NCBI RefSeq assembly: GCF_963675165.1
Contig: NC_087380.1
Coordinates: 7,749,906-7,813,905 of the forward strand
Source: Halichondria panicea
Lineage: Eukaryota; Porifera; Demospongiae; Suberitida; Halichondriidae
Direction: 5' to 3'
DNA: 64,000 nt
Shown here: piece after piece, positions 20,520-33,700 of the stretch
How the letters are laid out: each line of letters opens with the position of its first letter
Numbering within the stretch: position 1 is the first letter of the stretch
The notes under the pieces: generated by a model
The model's database searches: none
What the model saw: only the letters and a program-made list of their open reading frames with translations
Told to the model about the DNA's origin: nothing
Program-made: the position numbers and the translations under genes

Positions 20520-22830
20520 TAACAGCTATTAACAGAATACATTGTGGACATTGTGGATGAGACCAAAAGATAGCTAAGCATAACCCCTTTACATTGCAAC
20601 ACTGCTGAGCGTAGGCTTCTGTATTTTAAACTCGGGCTTCAACACACTGCTGGAGCAAGTATACTTTACAAGCTACGTAGGTAAGCGTATAGTATTATCA
20701 GCTAGCTAATAATCATACGCACACAAAGCTTACCTCTAAAGTAATCTCTTGGCTGGTTGACTCTTTGACTGTTCAGATAGAACTACAAGGTAGCTTGAAG
20801 AGAACTGTTACTGTTACTAAGGGGTGCATCTTTCTTTGCCACACTGAAACAAATACATTGAATATCAAACACTGTACACTACACTCTAAAAACAGGCTCT
20901 AAACTAACTCAGCTTCTACACAAGTATACTTTACACACTCATAAGCTATCTAGGCAAGTGCATAAGCATATTAAAATCAGCTCAGAGGCGAATGCTTGCT
21001 ATAATTATACGCACACAAAGCTTACCTCTGAAGTGATCCCTTGCTCTGGCCCTTGGCTGGGTGACTGCTTGGCTGGGTGACTGTTTCAATTCATTCAATA
21101 TGATTTTTCAGCATTATATGCCGATGGCAAGCCTGTAGAGACAGGTTACCATAATTAGCTATACTAACACATAATTCTAATACATAGTTATAGTTTAAAC
21201 TGGGCACTTGTTGCTTTGAAGTGAAACGAGCAGGGGTTATCAGAGTCAAAATTTAGCCGAAATTGCAGCCACAGATAGCTTTGCTTGAGAGTGAAGTATC
21301 TATCGAAGGTAGGCTATTCCAAAGCCTAGGCAGACGATTGTAGTAAAAGTGCCGGAGTAAGTTTGTGCGGCAGTAGTTATGTTTTAGAGATCCTGACACA
21401 GTAACTACTGTAGACTACTTTGCTAAGAAGTTGAATAAAGAAAACATCTTTCTTTGCTAGAGGCAAATGCTGAAAAAGAGAAAATAATTTGAATATCAAA
21501 CGTTGTAGACTACACTCTCAAAACCAAAGCAGCTAGAATGATTCCAACTGCTGAGTCAGCAATATATGAATAAAATGGGGCGTGGTCTCAGTTTGGCCAG
21601 CTGTGTGTCTTCTCTCGATCTCAAGCTCAATATGCACTCAAGCTCAATATGCAATATAGCTAGCTAGCTGCGTGCATCCATATCCAGTCCTGGCGGCCCA
21701 ATTTAATTCCCTCATCACTTAAGAGCTCACCAAAATGGTTAATGCCAATTAAATGGTGAGAACAGATAGGAACAGATTGATGTTAGGTATGTCCGCTTAC
21801 TGTAGTAAGCAATCTGTCTCCAAGCGCTTAAGCTTGCTGTATCCTTCTCACTCGTCTATGTGAACACATGACCTACATGTGTAAAAGCCGGTAAGCAGTA
21901 GGAATTCAACTTCTCATCATTATGGCAATTATGGCACCTAGGGGGAGGTACGTGGGGCTTGCCATTGATAGATTTATAGAGATAGGTAACACTTGTTTAC
22001 TAATGGTGCCAATCCAAACAAGTATCACACTAGCTTAGTCGTAACTCTTGGGCATGCTGCACACTGCCATTCTGTTCTTTTAATTGTCACTATAAACTGT
22101 AAGAGCTTGATGTGTTCAAACATCCCCAGCAAAAACTCATGGGTATCTTCTTGCTGATTTGGTCTCCAGCGAATTAACAACCCTTTCATTCAGAAATTAG
22201 GTGAGAGGTATACGTACTTATGTCTAGAAAGTTTATCTGATCTTACTTTTCATATTAGAGTCGTTTTGCTGACATTCATTTAGAGACTATTCAAAGCACA
22301 CACCATACGAAACTGGCCAATGTCATGACAATGCTCTGATTGAGTAAACGTGTACATGTTTGCAATGTCTCACTATCACTCCATAAACCAGGGGTATACT
22401 CTGTATCACAGAATTTGCAAAACAGGTGTTCCCCCCATGTTCTGCAGCCCTCCTATAGACATGATCAGGAGTGCATGATCAGGAGTGCATATTCATGCAC
22501 TCCTGACATGATAGTACTATTATGTGAGGGCGGCCATAACCTCAAAAGGGCTGACTCAGCAGTTGGAATCATTCCTGTGTTTAGCCTTCCTCCTAAAAAC
22601 AAACTCACAAAGCTACTCTCTCAGAGGCTATCTAGGTAGCATATTAAATCAGCTCAAAAGGCTTCTAACTATTCTAAAGGCTAAAGGCTGAACTAGGAAA
22701 ATGATGATCGCTATACACACAGAGCTTACTTGTGAAATGATCCTTCGCTGGGGCTATACTCCTCCGTTCGAAACTTAGGGATCCTGGCAGAGTAGCTATT
22801 CTAGACTACAAAGTTGCCTGCAGAAAACTG
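20520..22830. repeat. Cluster of diverged direct repeats with an internal inverted-repeat pair
   Basis: Three diverged copies of a block of roughly 100-150 bp lie at about 20640-20760, 20920-21080 and 22610-22770 (shared words: AAGCTTACCTCT, GCTATCTAGG, CACAAAGCTT). A second block is shared by about 20800-20890 and 21410-21520 (CATCTTTCTTTGC, GAATATCAAAC, TACACTCT). A perfect 25-bp inverted repeat (21536-21560 and 22550-22574) brackets 1.04 kb and may be the ends of a separate element inserted in the array. No coding sequence is recognised. Confidence 0.6.
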
Positions 22831-23540
22831 CTACTACTTCTTAGCTACGCATCCTAGGAGCTGATAATGAAAGTAATTTAAAATTAATTAGATTTGGTTC
22901 CGCGGTGGGCGGTCGGTACTACGTATGAAATCATAACCGCGGCAGTCTCACCATCATTGAATGCATTACCTATTTCAAGCCACGAAACTTCCCACAACTA
23001 GCTCTGCGCAGTTAAGGCCTGACTGGCGATTAACTTTATTCAGATCATGTAGTGTTAATGAGATTCATAATGTTTATTAATGTTATTCATTGCATGTGAC
23101 GTCACAAGGTCAATGTATTTGCTTAGCTAGATTATGCAACAAGACTTAAACAAGGTCGCTATTCCGGCCAAGCTGCATGGTCTAATAACGGTTAGGGTTA
23201 GGATTGGTTAGGATTAGGGTCTGGAACTCGACACCGGCTGGAATTCGAGACTACAGGTTTCTGCTACATCTGAGCATCTCTCATGTTGTTGTCAATCATA
23301 CTATGAGGCTGGGTGGGCGCCCAGTCGCGCGAGTCTGGGGCGGACTAACCTCACACTTTATTTTTTTATGATGTAATACCCCTCAGTACTGCCAGACCTT
23401 TCTTCTTTCTTCGTTCTGTGAGAACCGGGTCAGGTAGAATCCTCGGTCCAGCTGTGCTGGTGGAAGCAGCCCACTCAATCGAACGTTATATTTATAGCTA
23501 TCAGCCATAAAGCCGTTAGCGCATCTATATACCAGTGCTT
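22831..23540. other. No gene recognised
   Basis: AT-rich intergenic sequence with a telomere-like patch at about 23194-23220 (GGTTAGGGTTAGG and variants) and a GC-rich 22905-22945 patch containing CCGCGG on both sides of a TACGTA centre. Nothing coding is supported. Confidence 0.4.
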
Positions 23541-23589
23541 ACCATTGTACATTGTATATATATATACAGCCATCAACCCCCTTACTCAA

Positions 23590-25310
23590 CCAAACCATTG
23601 GGTAGCAGTTCCTGGTTCCCACACAAATTTGTCTTGCCGGAAAAATTTTCTATGTGACACAACAACAAATCGAGAAAAAGACGTCTTGGGGTGGGCAATT
23701 TGTGACCAACCAAACTCATACGAGTACACAGAAGTGTGCAAATTGCTTGTTAAGCAGTATCCTGTCCCCGCAGACCCCAATGGAAATGGAATAGTAAGTT
23801 GATATGCAGTTTTTATGCCTCGGTATATACGCATGCGCAAGTGAGATAGATCTATGTGTGCCTGCTGTACGGTTGCAATGTAGGTGCAAGTAATAGCTTC
23901 CACCTTGTTTTTGTAAAAATTTGAAGTCTCTAGACTCGCGCGCATGCGTAGCAAAATGTGTTGATACAACTACATGGTAAGTAATCTGCACTACAGCTAT
24001 TTATTTGTGTATTGTTCATTTGTGTATTGTTACTTGCCTAACGTCTTCTTCATACTGTCAGCGGGTGAACTTCATTGTCCATATACATGAATTTTTAGGG
24101 AACATGGAAAACACAGCTGAGACAGTCGTTAAGCGGAGGGTACCGAAACATGGTGACCAGGTATAATAATAATAATGCTGGTTGTTTCAACATAATCGTT
24201 CTTTCTATAGGATCCCACAGCTACACAGCCCACACAGCCCCCTACGAAGAAAAGAAAGACAAATGATACTCATCGTGATGGTGATGGTGATGAGGAATTG
24301 AGGGACATTGAGTATGAAGAATATGTGAAGCTTCTGGACATTGTACTCAAAAAAGACAAGCCTACCAAAAAGGAATCCTCGTATACAGGCAGAAGACGGT
24401 AAACAAGTCCTGCACTTACAGAAATCTTGGCCCAGTTTCCCCAATTGAAACGAATGATACACGTAAGCATATTATTGTTGTGGATTATTGTTGTGGATTA
24501 CACACATGAATTGTAGCTTATGCTTCGCTGCAACAGATAAAACGAGAGTTCACTTGGATTATTTAAAGTGAGCTTCCCGAGACAGATCCCGAGGGTATTT
24601 ACGATCGGTGTGCAAAAACCTTTTTAGTGAGATGGCTGGGGGAGTGCAAGAGCTTACGAGAGCATAAATTCCGGGACACTGTCAACTCTGTTAGACAAGC
24701 AGAAATCAGCAGTTTTGAAGGTAAGAAAAGTGGTGGTGTTACATAGTTTGGGTGCTATAACTAGTTTGTTGCATTTGTATATACACATCTTCGCCTCGTG
24801 CAATTTTTTTAGCAGCGATCATTATAGCTAATATTTGAACGGGCTTCTATTGTTTCAGACATAGAAGATTCAGTAGCATGTTAATTTTACAAGTGGTGCA
24901 TTAACCTGTGCTGAATTAGGACAAAATTAATGTGTGGCATTAATGTTTACACCATAATTATTAGGTAGTAGGGAATCACTGGAAGCAGCCCATACACTGG
25001 AGCAACTCTCGTATCTTCTGGCCAACCGGAAAACGTCGAAAGTATGTTTCATTAAACGTATCTCGGTGAGCAGCCATGGCACAATTATAACGTAACTGCC
25101 AACTCTATGGCCTACCGCATAGTATTTATAATCTATAATCTTTACAGTGCGATTTTACCCTATTGTTGTGATTTTGTTTTTTGCCTTATAATGCAAGCAT
25201 AACGTTCATATACACAGCTGTAACCTTGCTTACGTTCATGTACAGATTGACTCTAATGCCAAAGCTGCTATTTCAACTGATCCCAGCGAATACCCCTACT
25301 TGGCAATGTG
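23590..25310 (+). pseudogene. Decayed multi-exon gene of unknown function
   Basis: Exon-like blocks with correct splice signals follow one another. One ends at 23793 (donor GTAAGT) and encodes CKLLVKQYPVPADP. A second, 24099-24161, starts after TTTTTAG. A third, from 24211, encodes a Pro/Thr-rich KKRKTNDTHRDGDGDEELRD segment and EYVKLLDIVLKKDKPT; after a 1-nt frameshift it gives SPALTEILAQFPQLKRMIH up to a donor at 24463. A fourth, from 24535, encodes REFTWII, a TAA, then TDPEGIYDRCAKTFLVRWLG up to a donor at 24721. A weaker block is near 24995-25040, and DSNAKAAISTDPSEYPYLAM ends near 25310. The frameshift and in-frame stop make it a pseudogene or a badly assembled gene. I do not recognise the family. 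Confidence 0.5.
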
Positions 25311-25689
25311 TATGTTGTGGTTGAGAGGACAATGGTTGCACATGGCATCATCGAATCCCAACAATAATTATATGCAAACACACAAGACCATCCCCAAGAC
25401 CGATAATATTTAATAAAGCCAGCAAGGCAAAGACCACTCGTACAGTACCAACAACTTTTCTTTACATTCTTAGACAAACACAACACTGTCAACCCAACAC
25501 GCAACACGCAACACGCATCATCACACAAACGGAAAAACATCCCACTGACAACCAATTCTTCCACAACTGCTGTTTACCAGAATGTAGAAAGAAACTGAAA
25601 CTGACACTACACAAGCACGGGCAAAACGAAAAACACAAGAATCACAACCACCCTCAAACCAAACAGAACCACCATTTTTTCCCCTTCAG

Positions 25690-26730
25690 CCAATTACCAC
25701 TGCCACCTTAACAGTTCACAATCACTCCGGAAGAACACAATTTACTCTCTCCTTCGCCCCGACACCACCGTACAATTACTACGAAACTTCAACGACTTTA
25801 TATACACCCACGCAACTAACAAGTCCGACAAAAGACCTTCTGATGATATACCACAACCAGAACACACCGACAGCTACAGACGAATGAACTACGTAAGTCA
25901 ACACTAGAAGCATACATCGACCACTCAGGGCATGCCCAATATAATATCTTTCATATCTTTCATATGAATTCATATGAATCAATAAAATTTTGTAGTCTAG
26001 CTACATGCTAAACAAATTTGTAGGTCATATGACCTTGACGGAATGCATACAAGTGCAGCCACACCCCCAAATTTTTTTTGTAAGAAGAATTTCATTTTAT
26101 CTTTCTTGTTTTGGGTGTAAAATTTGTGCAGCGTTTGCAGGCACGCATAAATCTGGGAAACTGTTGTTTTTTTCTATTTAAAGCCCCCTTATTATATATG
26201 CGTAATACTAAAAATGCCAGCATTTTTTGGCACCACAAGAAAGATAAAATGAAGATCTTTTTCCTAAAAAAATTTGGGGGTGTGGCTGCACTTGTATGCA
26301 TTCCGGATTTTCAATTAAAGGTAGTTACACTGTCATATGACCTACACATTTGTTCAGCATGTAGCTTCTTTATCATCCTGACAAAATTTCATTGAAACTC
26401 TCAAAGACAAAAAAGTCCTTACTTAACTACATTGAGCATACATCAATGACAAGACCACATACAGACTCGCGGAAGAATATCCTACTACAGACATACAACG
26501 GAAACTACAGTCTTTCGCACCACAAATCTGCACAAAGACCTATACAACACCCTAGTCCCTAACATCAAACACCAAACACACAACCTCCAATCGTCTCACA
26601 CTCCAACTCGATTTTATCCCCCTCTGCTTCTTTTATCAATCACATATTACAACCCCCATCGCACGACACTATCCGATTACCTGCACAATTCTACGCTCCT
26701 GCAAAAAACACTTCAAGATTTACATGTACC
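25690..26730 (+). pseudogene. Possible Penelope-like element fragment, interrupted by a fold-back element
   Basis: Plus-strand frames contain SLLRPDTTVQLLRNFNDFIYTH (about 25750-25800). After the 26001-26364 insertion come KTTYRLAEEYPTTDIQRKLQSF (about 26445-26510) and TRFYPPLL followed by LSDYLHNSTLLQKTLQ, which resemble the region leading into the reverse transcriptase of Penelope-like elements. The C-rich, G-poor composition also matches the clearer fragment at 51426-52620 on the other strand. The match is weak and no catalytic motif is present. Confidence 0.3.
26001..26364. mobile_element. Fold-back element related to 11415-12103
   Basis: About 33 bp of imperfect terminal inverted repeat (CTACATGCT at 26001 and its complement ending at 26364) encloses a long hairpin. 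AAGTGCAGCCACACCCCC at about 26051-26068 pairs with its complement at about 26276-26293. Both this outer arm word and the GTCATATGAC / GTCATGTGAC words near the ends are shared with the element inside the gypsy integrase. No protein is encoded. Confidence 0.7.
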
Positions 26731-26800
26731 CCTGATGACGTATGTGCAATTTCACTTCCTCAAAACTGCTAGCACAAATGCCCAACATAAATTGTTGACC

Positions 26801-27057
26801 ATGGCCCCTAAAACGCAAGGGAAGCGACTCGTAAAACAAAAACTAACTGAGATGAAGCAGGTAACGAATTGTCTTCTATCTTCTATCTTGGTGCAAAAGG
26901 ACTGGGCAGGGGTATGACTCCACTCAAGAGCAGTACTCAATCTTTCCAAGAGCTATCGCAGATGAGAAAGGATGCCGGAGTGAAGGCAATATGGAAAGAA
27001 AAAATTGGAAAGAGATACCAACAATTTGATGTTGTAGTTACCATCGAGAAACACTAA
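26801..27057 (+). CDS. Possible small gene or gene fragment, unknown
   Basis: ATG at 26801 opens MAPKTQGKRLVKQKLTEMKQ, followed directly by a possible splice donor (GTAACG at 26861). A second frame, about 26909-27057, encodes a lysine-rich segment GMTPLKSSTQSFQELSQMRK ending VVVTIEKH and a TAA. Two basic, lysine-rich pieces in a row could be parts of one small nuclear protein, but no domain is recognised and the join is a guess. Confidence 0.2.
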
Positions 27058-27786
27058 GACGATCACAGAGTATGCAATACTACTACACAATAGGTTCTTT
27101 ATACAACACTTCAGAAACAATGCCAAAGAAATGCATTTGATGCCCCAAAGCAACAGCCTTTCAATCCCAAAATGTTTGAGCAAGAACGTCGTGACTAAGG
27201 GCATGCTTTAAACTCAACTCTGCTTTAAACTCAACTTACGAACACATCACCTTCACACCCGCTACCCACCCCCCCCCCCCCGCTAAGTGGAGAGAGTTTT
27301 TAGAATGTAGACCATGCAAACGATCAGCAATTAACTTTGGCATACATGCAATCTATTAGATTCAAGCTAAGACCTCACCAGGATCATATTCAGTACACCT
27401 GCACCCTTGCTGTATATCTGGTGACAACGCAACAGTTCCTCAATACGCAGAAGAAGCTGCACACAACTGCAACAACAATTTTAGTCTTTAGTCTACTCTC
27501 CTGAACTCTCCTGACACAGATGTCTATAGCATAGACATTAAACGAGAACAAGGAGGCCAGTCATCTACATCACTTTAAACAAGCTCATTTCAGCTCTCCC
27601 TCCAAAATGATCCTGATCTAGCTACCAAAGACTTTCCAGATGTTGTATGTGTGTTCTGGGTGTGACACATTTTTTCAGCATGCTTCCTTCATCACAGAAA
27701 CAGGAGAGGAGCTCTTGTTTAGAAAATTTCCTCTCGTTTCTTCGCCTAATATGGTGTCTTTACGAGGAACCGAAACACCACAACAG

Positions 27787-28137
27787 CTACCAACAAATAC
27801 ACACAAAACAGCACGAATGTCGGTTTGTATTGTTAGTGATCGTATTACGAGTGAGGAGCCCTCCATGTGGCGACACTGGCTGCGCTGCCCTTTGCTCTTC
27901 TACCACCACCAGAACAGAGTGGGTGGAATCTCCTGAACAGTGAGTATTTGGTAGATTGGGAGTGTGTTGAACTGCAGCAAAAGAGACGATTGATTTTCTG
28001 ATGAAAGGATGTTCCTGCAAAAAAGAAGTATGAGATGCAGCTGTGTCAAGAAGGATCACGGTGTGGACGAGGATGGGTGACTTAGACCAGTGACATTGAC
28101 AGTGACGAGGCAGGCGAGAACATAGGACAGAAGTCAT
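27787..28137 (-). pseudogene. Possible retroelement aspartic-protease region
   Basis: A minus-strand frame of 116 residues includes SPILVHTVILLDTAASHTSF, close to the LLDTGASxSF active-site pattern of BEL/Pao-type retroelement proteases, but with Ala in place of the active-site Gly. Nothing else of the element is recognisable around it. Confidence 0.35.
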
Positions 28138-28488
28138 TACTGGCCTGGAGTATGAGTATGACGAATTAATGTAAACATTACTGAAGTTTTACTATGCTCT
28201 TTGTATTGTTTACATACTATTGATTATTCACAATGTATATAGTGCCATCTACAAAAGTCAACTGTGCATGCACTTAGCTTAGTGTATCCCACCCGTAACA
28301 GACTAGCTACTCCATGTAAAAGCGCAAAATCATGTTCGCTCAACAAAACTTTCTTCAACTTGAACCTAAAACATATACTACAAAACCAACTTCTGCTTCT
28401 GAGCTTTGAACAGCTTCTAACAGTCTATGCTACACAACAGGCAGCTACTCACACAATGGCACCAGCTATTTGCTTCTGGACACGCCCA

Positions 28489-28846
28489 CTAGCTGGAAAA
28501 TAAACTTCTCGCATTTATTCCAGTTGCTGCACGTGGCCTTTCTTTTTGCAAAAGTTGTCTTTGGCATTGTATCAGTTTATTGGCCAATCTGAAATACGTC
28601 TTGATGGGTTTCATGTCCGTTTTTTCTGTGTTGCCGATCGGTCTCTCAGAGCTGCAGCTCCAAAGTTGCAAACCTTTGGATCACGTCTGATGACGGTGGA
28701 CTGAAGTGACTCATGAACATCACCATTCTTTCTGCATACTGCGGCCAATCGTCTGCATCAGGATCAAAAGCGTGAATCTTCGTCGTGTAGTTACTAACGA
28801 TGATGATGACATCACAATACATACAATAACCATAAATATCCATCAT
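28489..28846 (-). pseudogene. Gypsy-type gag fragment
   Basis: Minus-strand coding includes KIHAFDPDADDWPQYAERM, the pattern that opens many gypsy gag proteins (F-x-P-x2-D-D-W-x2-Y-x-E-R), followed after a frameshift by KPIKTYFRLANKLIQCQRQL. No protease or polymerase follows, so this is an isolated fragment, independent of the gypsy element at 9.4-17.3 kb, which lacks this region. Confidence 0.45.
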
Positions 28847-28969
28847 TCATCACACGCCCAATGCTTTGGAAACGCATGAAGTAAAGATTGTACCTGGGTA
28901 AAAATCTTTACTTACGTATATATGTGACCAACAAATTTTAATGTGATCACTGAAGCTTATAATTAATTT

Positions 28970-30130
28970 AGGAAATTTTGGAACGGGTGAAGGCAAGGTT
29001 GACCCATATGGAGTTGGAGACAGTAATCAACGAAGTTTTCGAGAACTAAAAGTAAAAAATCGAAACACAGGAAAAGAAAAGTTATACAATACGAAATTCT
29101 CCTTATGAGTTATGAGGTAGGTCAACTTCTTTGTATATAAGTAATTATTATGTTTTAGGTGACAAGATTGCCAACTTGTTTTGTGAGACACTAAATCAAG
29201 TGAATGTAAGTCGAACTTCGTCTTGCAGGACGTTGTTGCAGGACGTTGTTAAAGATACTCTATCACGAATCACGGAATGACTTCACCAAAAAATACAAGG
29301 CGGCCAAAGATAATAATGCTTTCAACTTTCCGAACTGAGGAATTATACCGTAATGAATGTATGCTGTATACATATTGGGAATTCCTCCATACCCAAATGC
29401 TTGTCTTCAAGACACAGTCTCGTTGTGTCGTAACCTCATCGATTTCTTGAAGGCCTCAATAGAGAAAGTCGAACCGAACTACTTGAGGCACCTTGTTTTG
29501 ATGGTTAGTTCCAGCCTGCATGTCCAAACGCAAATATGTCAGAGAAAATCAGGCCTGTGCTCAGCAAAGGTTTCATGAAGGATTTAAAACATGGCTTTCG
29601 GAAAATGGAAGATGAGCATCACCCATACAATGAGTACCCTATCCAAGAAGGAACACCTGCTCAATGAGGTTTCAGGCAACTGTACGTCACATGACTGACT
29701 CTTGTTTTCATATATTAATTTATAGTTCTTTATACTCGATATCAATCACCACTTGTATTATCTTATCGACTAGTTATTGTGTTACCTCTCTGCCCAACAA
29801 ACTTCTCTCGTTTTTTGATTTTCACAGTGACAGTGCTGAGATAGACGTACTACGATACATGTATTACTACGATGCTTTCAGGTACATCATGGGTAGTTGT
29901 TTTGATAAGGTGTACCAGAGGCTGTACCATCGCCTCTGGTAACCATCAGCAGAACTGCACAGCTAGTATGAGTGCAGCCTTCACTGTCAGACATCAATGT
30001 CAGACACCAAACTTTCATCGTCGCCGGACAGTCATGACACACTTTTGTCATCAGAAAGTTCATCTCCGTCATCGTTGGACAGTCCACCTGGTCCACCCCC
30101 TGATACTGTTGAAATCAGAGAGAAGGTGGG
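28970..30130 (+). pseudogene. Scattered exon-like fragments of an unknown gene
   Basis: Plus-strand blocks include GTGEGKVDPYGVGD and NTGKEKLYNTKFS (about 28978-29105), SEKIRPVLSKGFMKDLKHGF near 29540-29600, DSAEIDVLRYMYYYDAFRYI near 29832-29890, and a Ser/Pro-rich SDTKLSSSPDSHDTLLSSES near 30000-30060. Frames change between blocks and splice signals are not clear. A 13-bp tandem duplication lies at 29223-29248. I do not recognise the family; these may be parts of more than one dead gene. Confidence 0.25.
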
Positions 30131-30633
30131 GCTCGGTGAACGATCTATGACTTTACAAGCTCACATAAAGACTGTTCATTACTGTTTTAGCTATACTATA
30201 CTGATATTCTAGCTATACTATACTACTTACCAGAGTCACAGTGATACCAGAGTCACAGTGAGCCCTCTCCTACTATATAGACGAAGAATACTCTTCATAT
30301 TAAAAGTCAGACACAGAGCTATATAGCTAGCTAGCTAGAGACAGAGCTAGCTCTGTATTGGTTACAGCAGCAATTTCTTTCTGATAGAGTCGACTTTCAC
30401 CAAGGTTAGTGTCAGATGGGCGTGGCCTATCCGGATTGTTATCCACACTGTTGCAGGCTGTGAGTCTTTTGTTAACATGGTAGGCTAATGGTAGCTATTA
30501 GAATGCTATCACACGGGCTAGAAACCTTCTTCTATCCACTGTCTTCAATCCACTTCCGTTCGTTGTGACGTCATGGTTTTACTGAGCATTATACGATGAT
30601 ATCCTGAGTCCCCCAGTTTCTGGGGATTATGTG

Positions 30634-30698
30634 GCGCATGCGCAAACAGTCGATACCAGGCCCTCTCTTCGAGGAAGAGCGGCCTGGGATCGAGGCTA
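30634..30698 (+). repeat. MITE end: GCGCATGCGC ... CCAGGCC hairpin
   Basis: Same layout as 19687-19755: GCGCATGCGC, then CCAGGCC pairing with GGCCTGG around a loop with its own CTCTTC/GAAGAG stem, then ATCGAGGCTA. It lies directly left of the long-inverted-repeat transposon at 30707. Confidence 0.6.
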
Positions 30699-30706
30699 GT
30701 ATGTGG

Positions 30707-33700
30707 GTAGTGTTTGTGGTTTTAGGAACTTTCTGAAAATTAAAACTCATAATGTTGTATCACTAAACATTCCACATTTTGTCTGATTTTACTGCACTGA
30801 CTGCTATTCAAGTCCTTGTAACTTTCCTATTCTTAAAGATGTTCTCGGAGCATGCATGATGTTTCATTTGATGTACTTTCATTTGATGTACTGTATGGCT
30901 TCATTCAGTAAATAATAGGGGTGACAGATTCTTTCTGAATTGAACCTTTGACCTTTCAAAACCGACTGCTCGGAATGTCGTTAAATTTTTTTACGGTATA
31001 TGTTAAGCCGTTTATGAACTGTGAAAATTTCATGTTGGGGCTCCATTGGGATTGGAAGATATGTAGTACTCCTCTGTGACTTATTATCTCAGTACACTAT
31101 TGCACACACTAACACTGTTTGACGAGAAGATTGACCACAAAACAGATGTGCAAATATAAAATAAAATAACTTACTCTACTGAGACAAAATAACACACATT
31201 TCAGTAGTAGACTTAGTATCTTTTTTTTAACAGAGTGTATGTACGACCAGTTCTTGTTCGGGGATCAACAAGCCTTAAAATAGTTTCTATTTTAACAGTG
31301 CGTATGTCTTCTTTTTGCGGATACTTGAAAAAAGTATTTGGGCCATGTGGATGCAGGAATGTTAGCCTCACTAGATTATCTTCCTGATTGACTTCCAGTA
31401 CGCAAGCTAGCCACCAATGTCCATTACATAAGCACGTTACAAAGCCCACAATTGAATTAGGTGGAATATCATTCTTTGCCGAACTGACCCTCTCTTCCTT
31501 CACAGTTTTTGAAGCTGAATAATTCCTGACCTTTACTTTGGTGTTTGAGACAGGAACAAAGGAATACAGCTTTCTAGTACCAGGAATAGTACGAGAGTTT
31601 TGGAAACGTTTCTCCAGATTTTGCTCTTCCCTCTGATAATCTTCGAAATTAGCAGCTTGTATATTCGTGCATGCCCAATCAAACAGCTGTCATTGTATGG
31701 TCTCTGTAGAGCTGCTAGGCGCTTTACTGTTTCACCTAGACCATCACAAGCGCCTTTTCCGTGTGAGGTGGCCGAAAAATGCCACTCAGCTGACATACCA
31801 AAGTCGTCTTTGTGGTGGCATAGGTTGAGGAAGTTTTTTCGGTTTTCATACTGGGATGCTGCGATGCTGCACCGTCTGAGAAATATATTATTTTCTTGGG
31901 ATGCAATCTTTCGGGAAGATGAGCTGTCAAAAATCCTAGGAATAGTTTCTGAAAAAGATAAACAGCTACAGTGTCATGATGTAGACAATCAGAAATGACC
32001 ACATAACTTAGATGGTGCACCACTTCCAAATCAGAGTAGTAGGCGACGAAGGGATGAATAGTTGCCTGTGAGTTATTCCAGTGAAAGCCCTGGGCAGTAT
32101 CTTGCAAAATAAATGAATAGTTCTCAGAAAAATCTGCAGTGACCAAAAATTCACCAGGCTGCTTTATGCGGCTTGCTGACTAGCTACAAAAGAGTGGGAT
32201 CGCAGGAGCTCTAATTTTTCACAGAAAGTATCAACGAACTCTTTTGCTGTTGCACAAAGCGTGGATCTGTCAGTAGAAACCCACTGTTTGTAGATAACCA
32301 CTTCATTTTCATCTAATGAAGTGAGTACGTCATCTCTGAGTTTTTCAATTCCGCCTTACATTCACTAAAATAGCATTCTGGATGATTCTTGCCAAACAAT
32401 GCTGGTATGTTGGTAGCTGGTATGTTGGTAGATCTGAGAGTCGCATCTCAAATATTATTAACTTCACATTTTGATGTATAGTGCACACACACACTGAGTG
32501 TGTGCCACTAGCGCCAGCTAGAATGCAATGTTTTGGTCGGAGCTCAGCAAATTTGGAAAAGCCAACCTTTTGATCAGGAAATTTCTGCTTAAATTCGCTG
32601 TATGCCTCTTTCAAGTTGCTTAGAACTAATCTCTTTTGACGCTTGCAGTCCTTTCTAACAGATACGAAATCTTTCATACCAGGCATAACTCGGCTGATGT
32701 CATCAGATTGATAGAATGAGTGGACAACATCGACAGTTTCTACCACTAGTGAATGACCAGCTTTTGGGCTTGGAAGGGACAAAACCCCCTGTTCTTCTAC
32801 AATCTTCTTTGACCTTTGTGCTGTGTGTTTTGTCACACCAAATTCCTCCTGAATCTTCTTCACTGTTCTTTACTGTCCAGCTTTTGGGCAAAACAGTGAG
32901 AATTTGCAACGTTCACTTCAAACTTTTCTTTGAGCTGTTGAATCATCTCACTCCCATCGTTGCCAGTGATAACTGTGTGCTGCATTGCTTCTGTAATCCT
33001 CTTAATTTTTTGGCTAGAATAGTTCTTTCCACAAGGTGTTTCACCAATTTCTGCCAAATATTTATTAATGGTGGAAACAGATGTTGGCACATAGTCAATG
33101 TCACCAGTCAGGGACTTCAGGTGATGGGGAAGCAGATTCAGGGAGAAGGGGTTGTGGTGGTGGTATCTGCTTGCTAATCTTCTTTCGGCAGGTGTCACAG
33201 ATCTTGGAGGAAATAGAAAGTTGTGGTTGCGACTTCTCCAATAGTGCCCAGGTAAATCAAAGGGATTGCAAGAATTGTAAGCAGTAGGCTAGGCAGATGT
33301 GACACACTAAAATTGACTGCTGCTAATAAAATTATTGGTTGCACTAAGGAAAAAGGAGGTCAAGCTATCATTCTTTGATACATGCATGCATGATCAAACA
33401 CGCATGATCAAACACACAATTATTTTTAATTAAATAAACACAAACAGTGTTAGTGTGCAATAGTGTACTAAGAGAGGCATATTACTAAGAGAGGCATATG
33501 TACTATTCTACATATCTTTGGACCCCCAACATAAAATGTTCACAGTTCATAAATAAGGGCCTAAGCATACACCTAAAAAAATAATTAACGAAATTCCGAG
33601 CAGTTGGTTTTGAAAGGTCAAAGGTTCAATCTATTATTTACCGAAGAAGCCAGAAGCCATACAGTACATTAAATGAAAGCCCATCAGCATGCTCCGAGGT

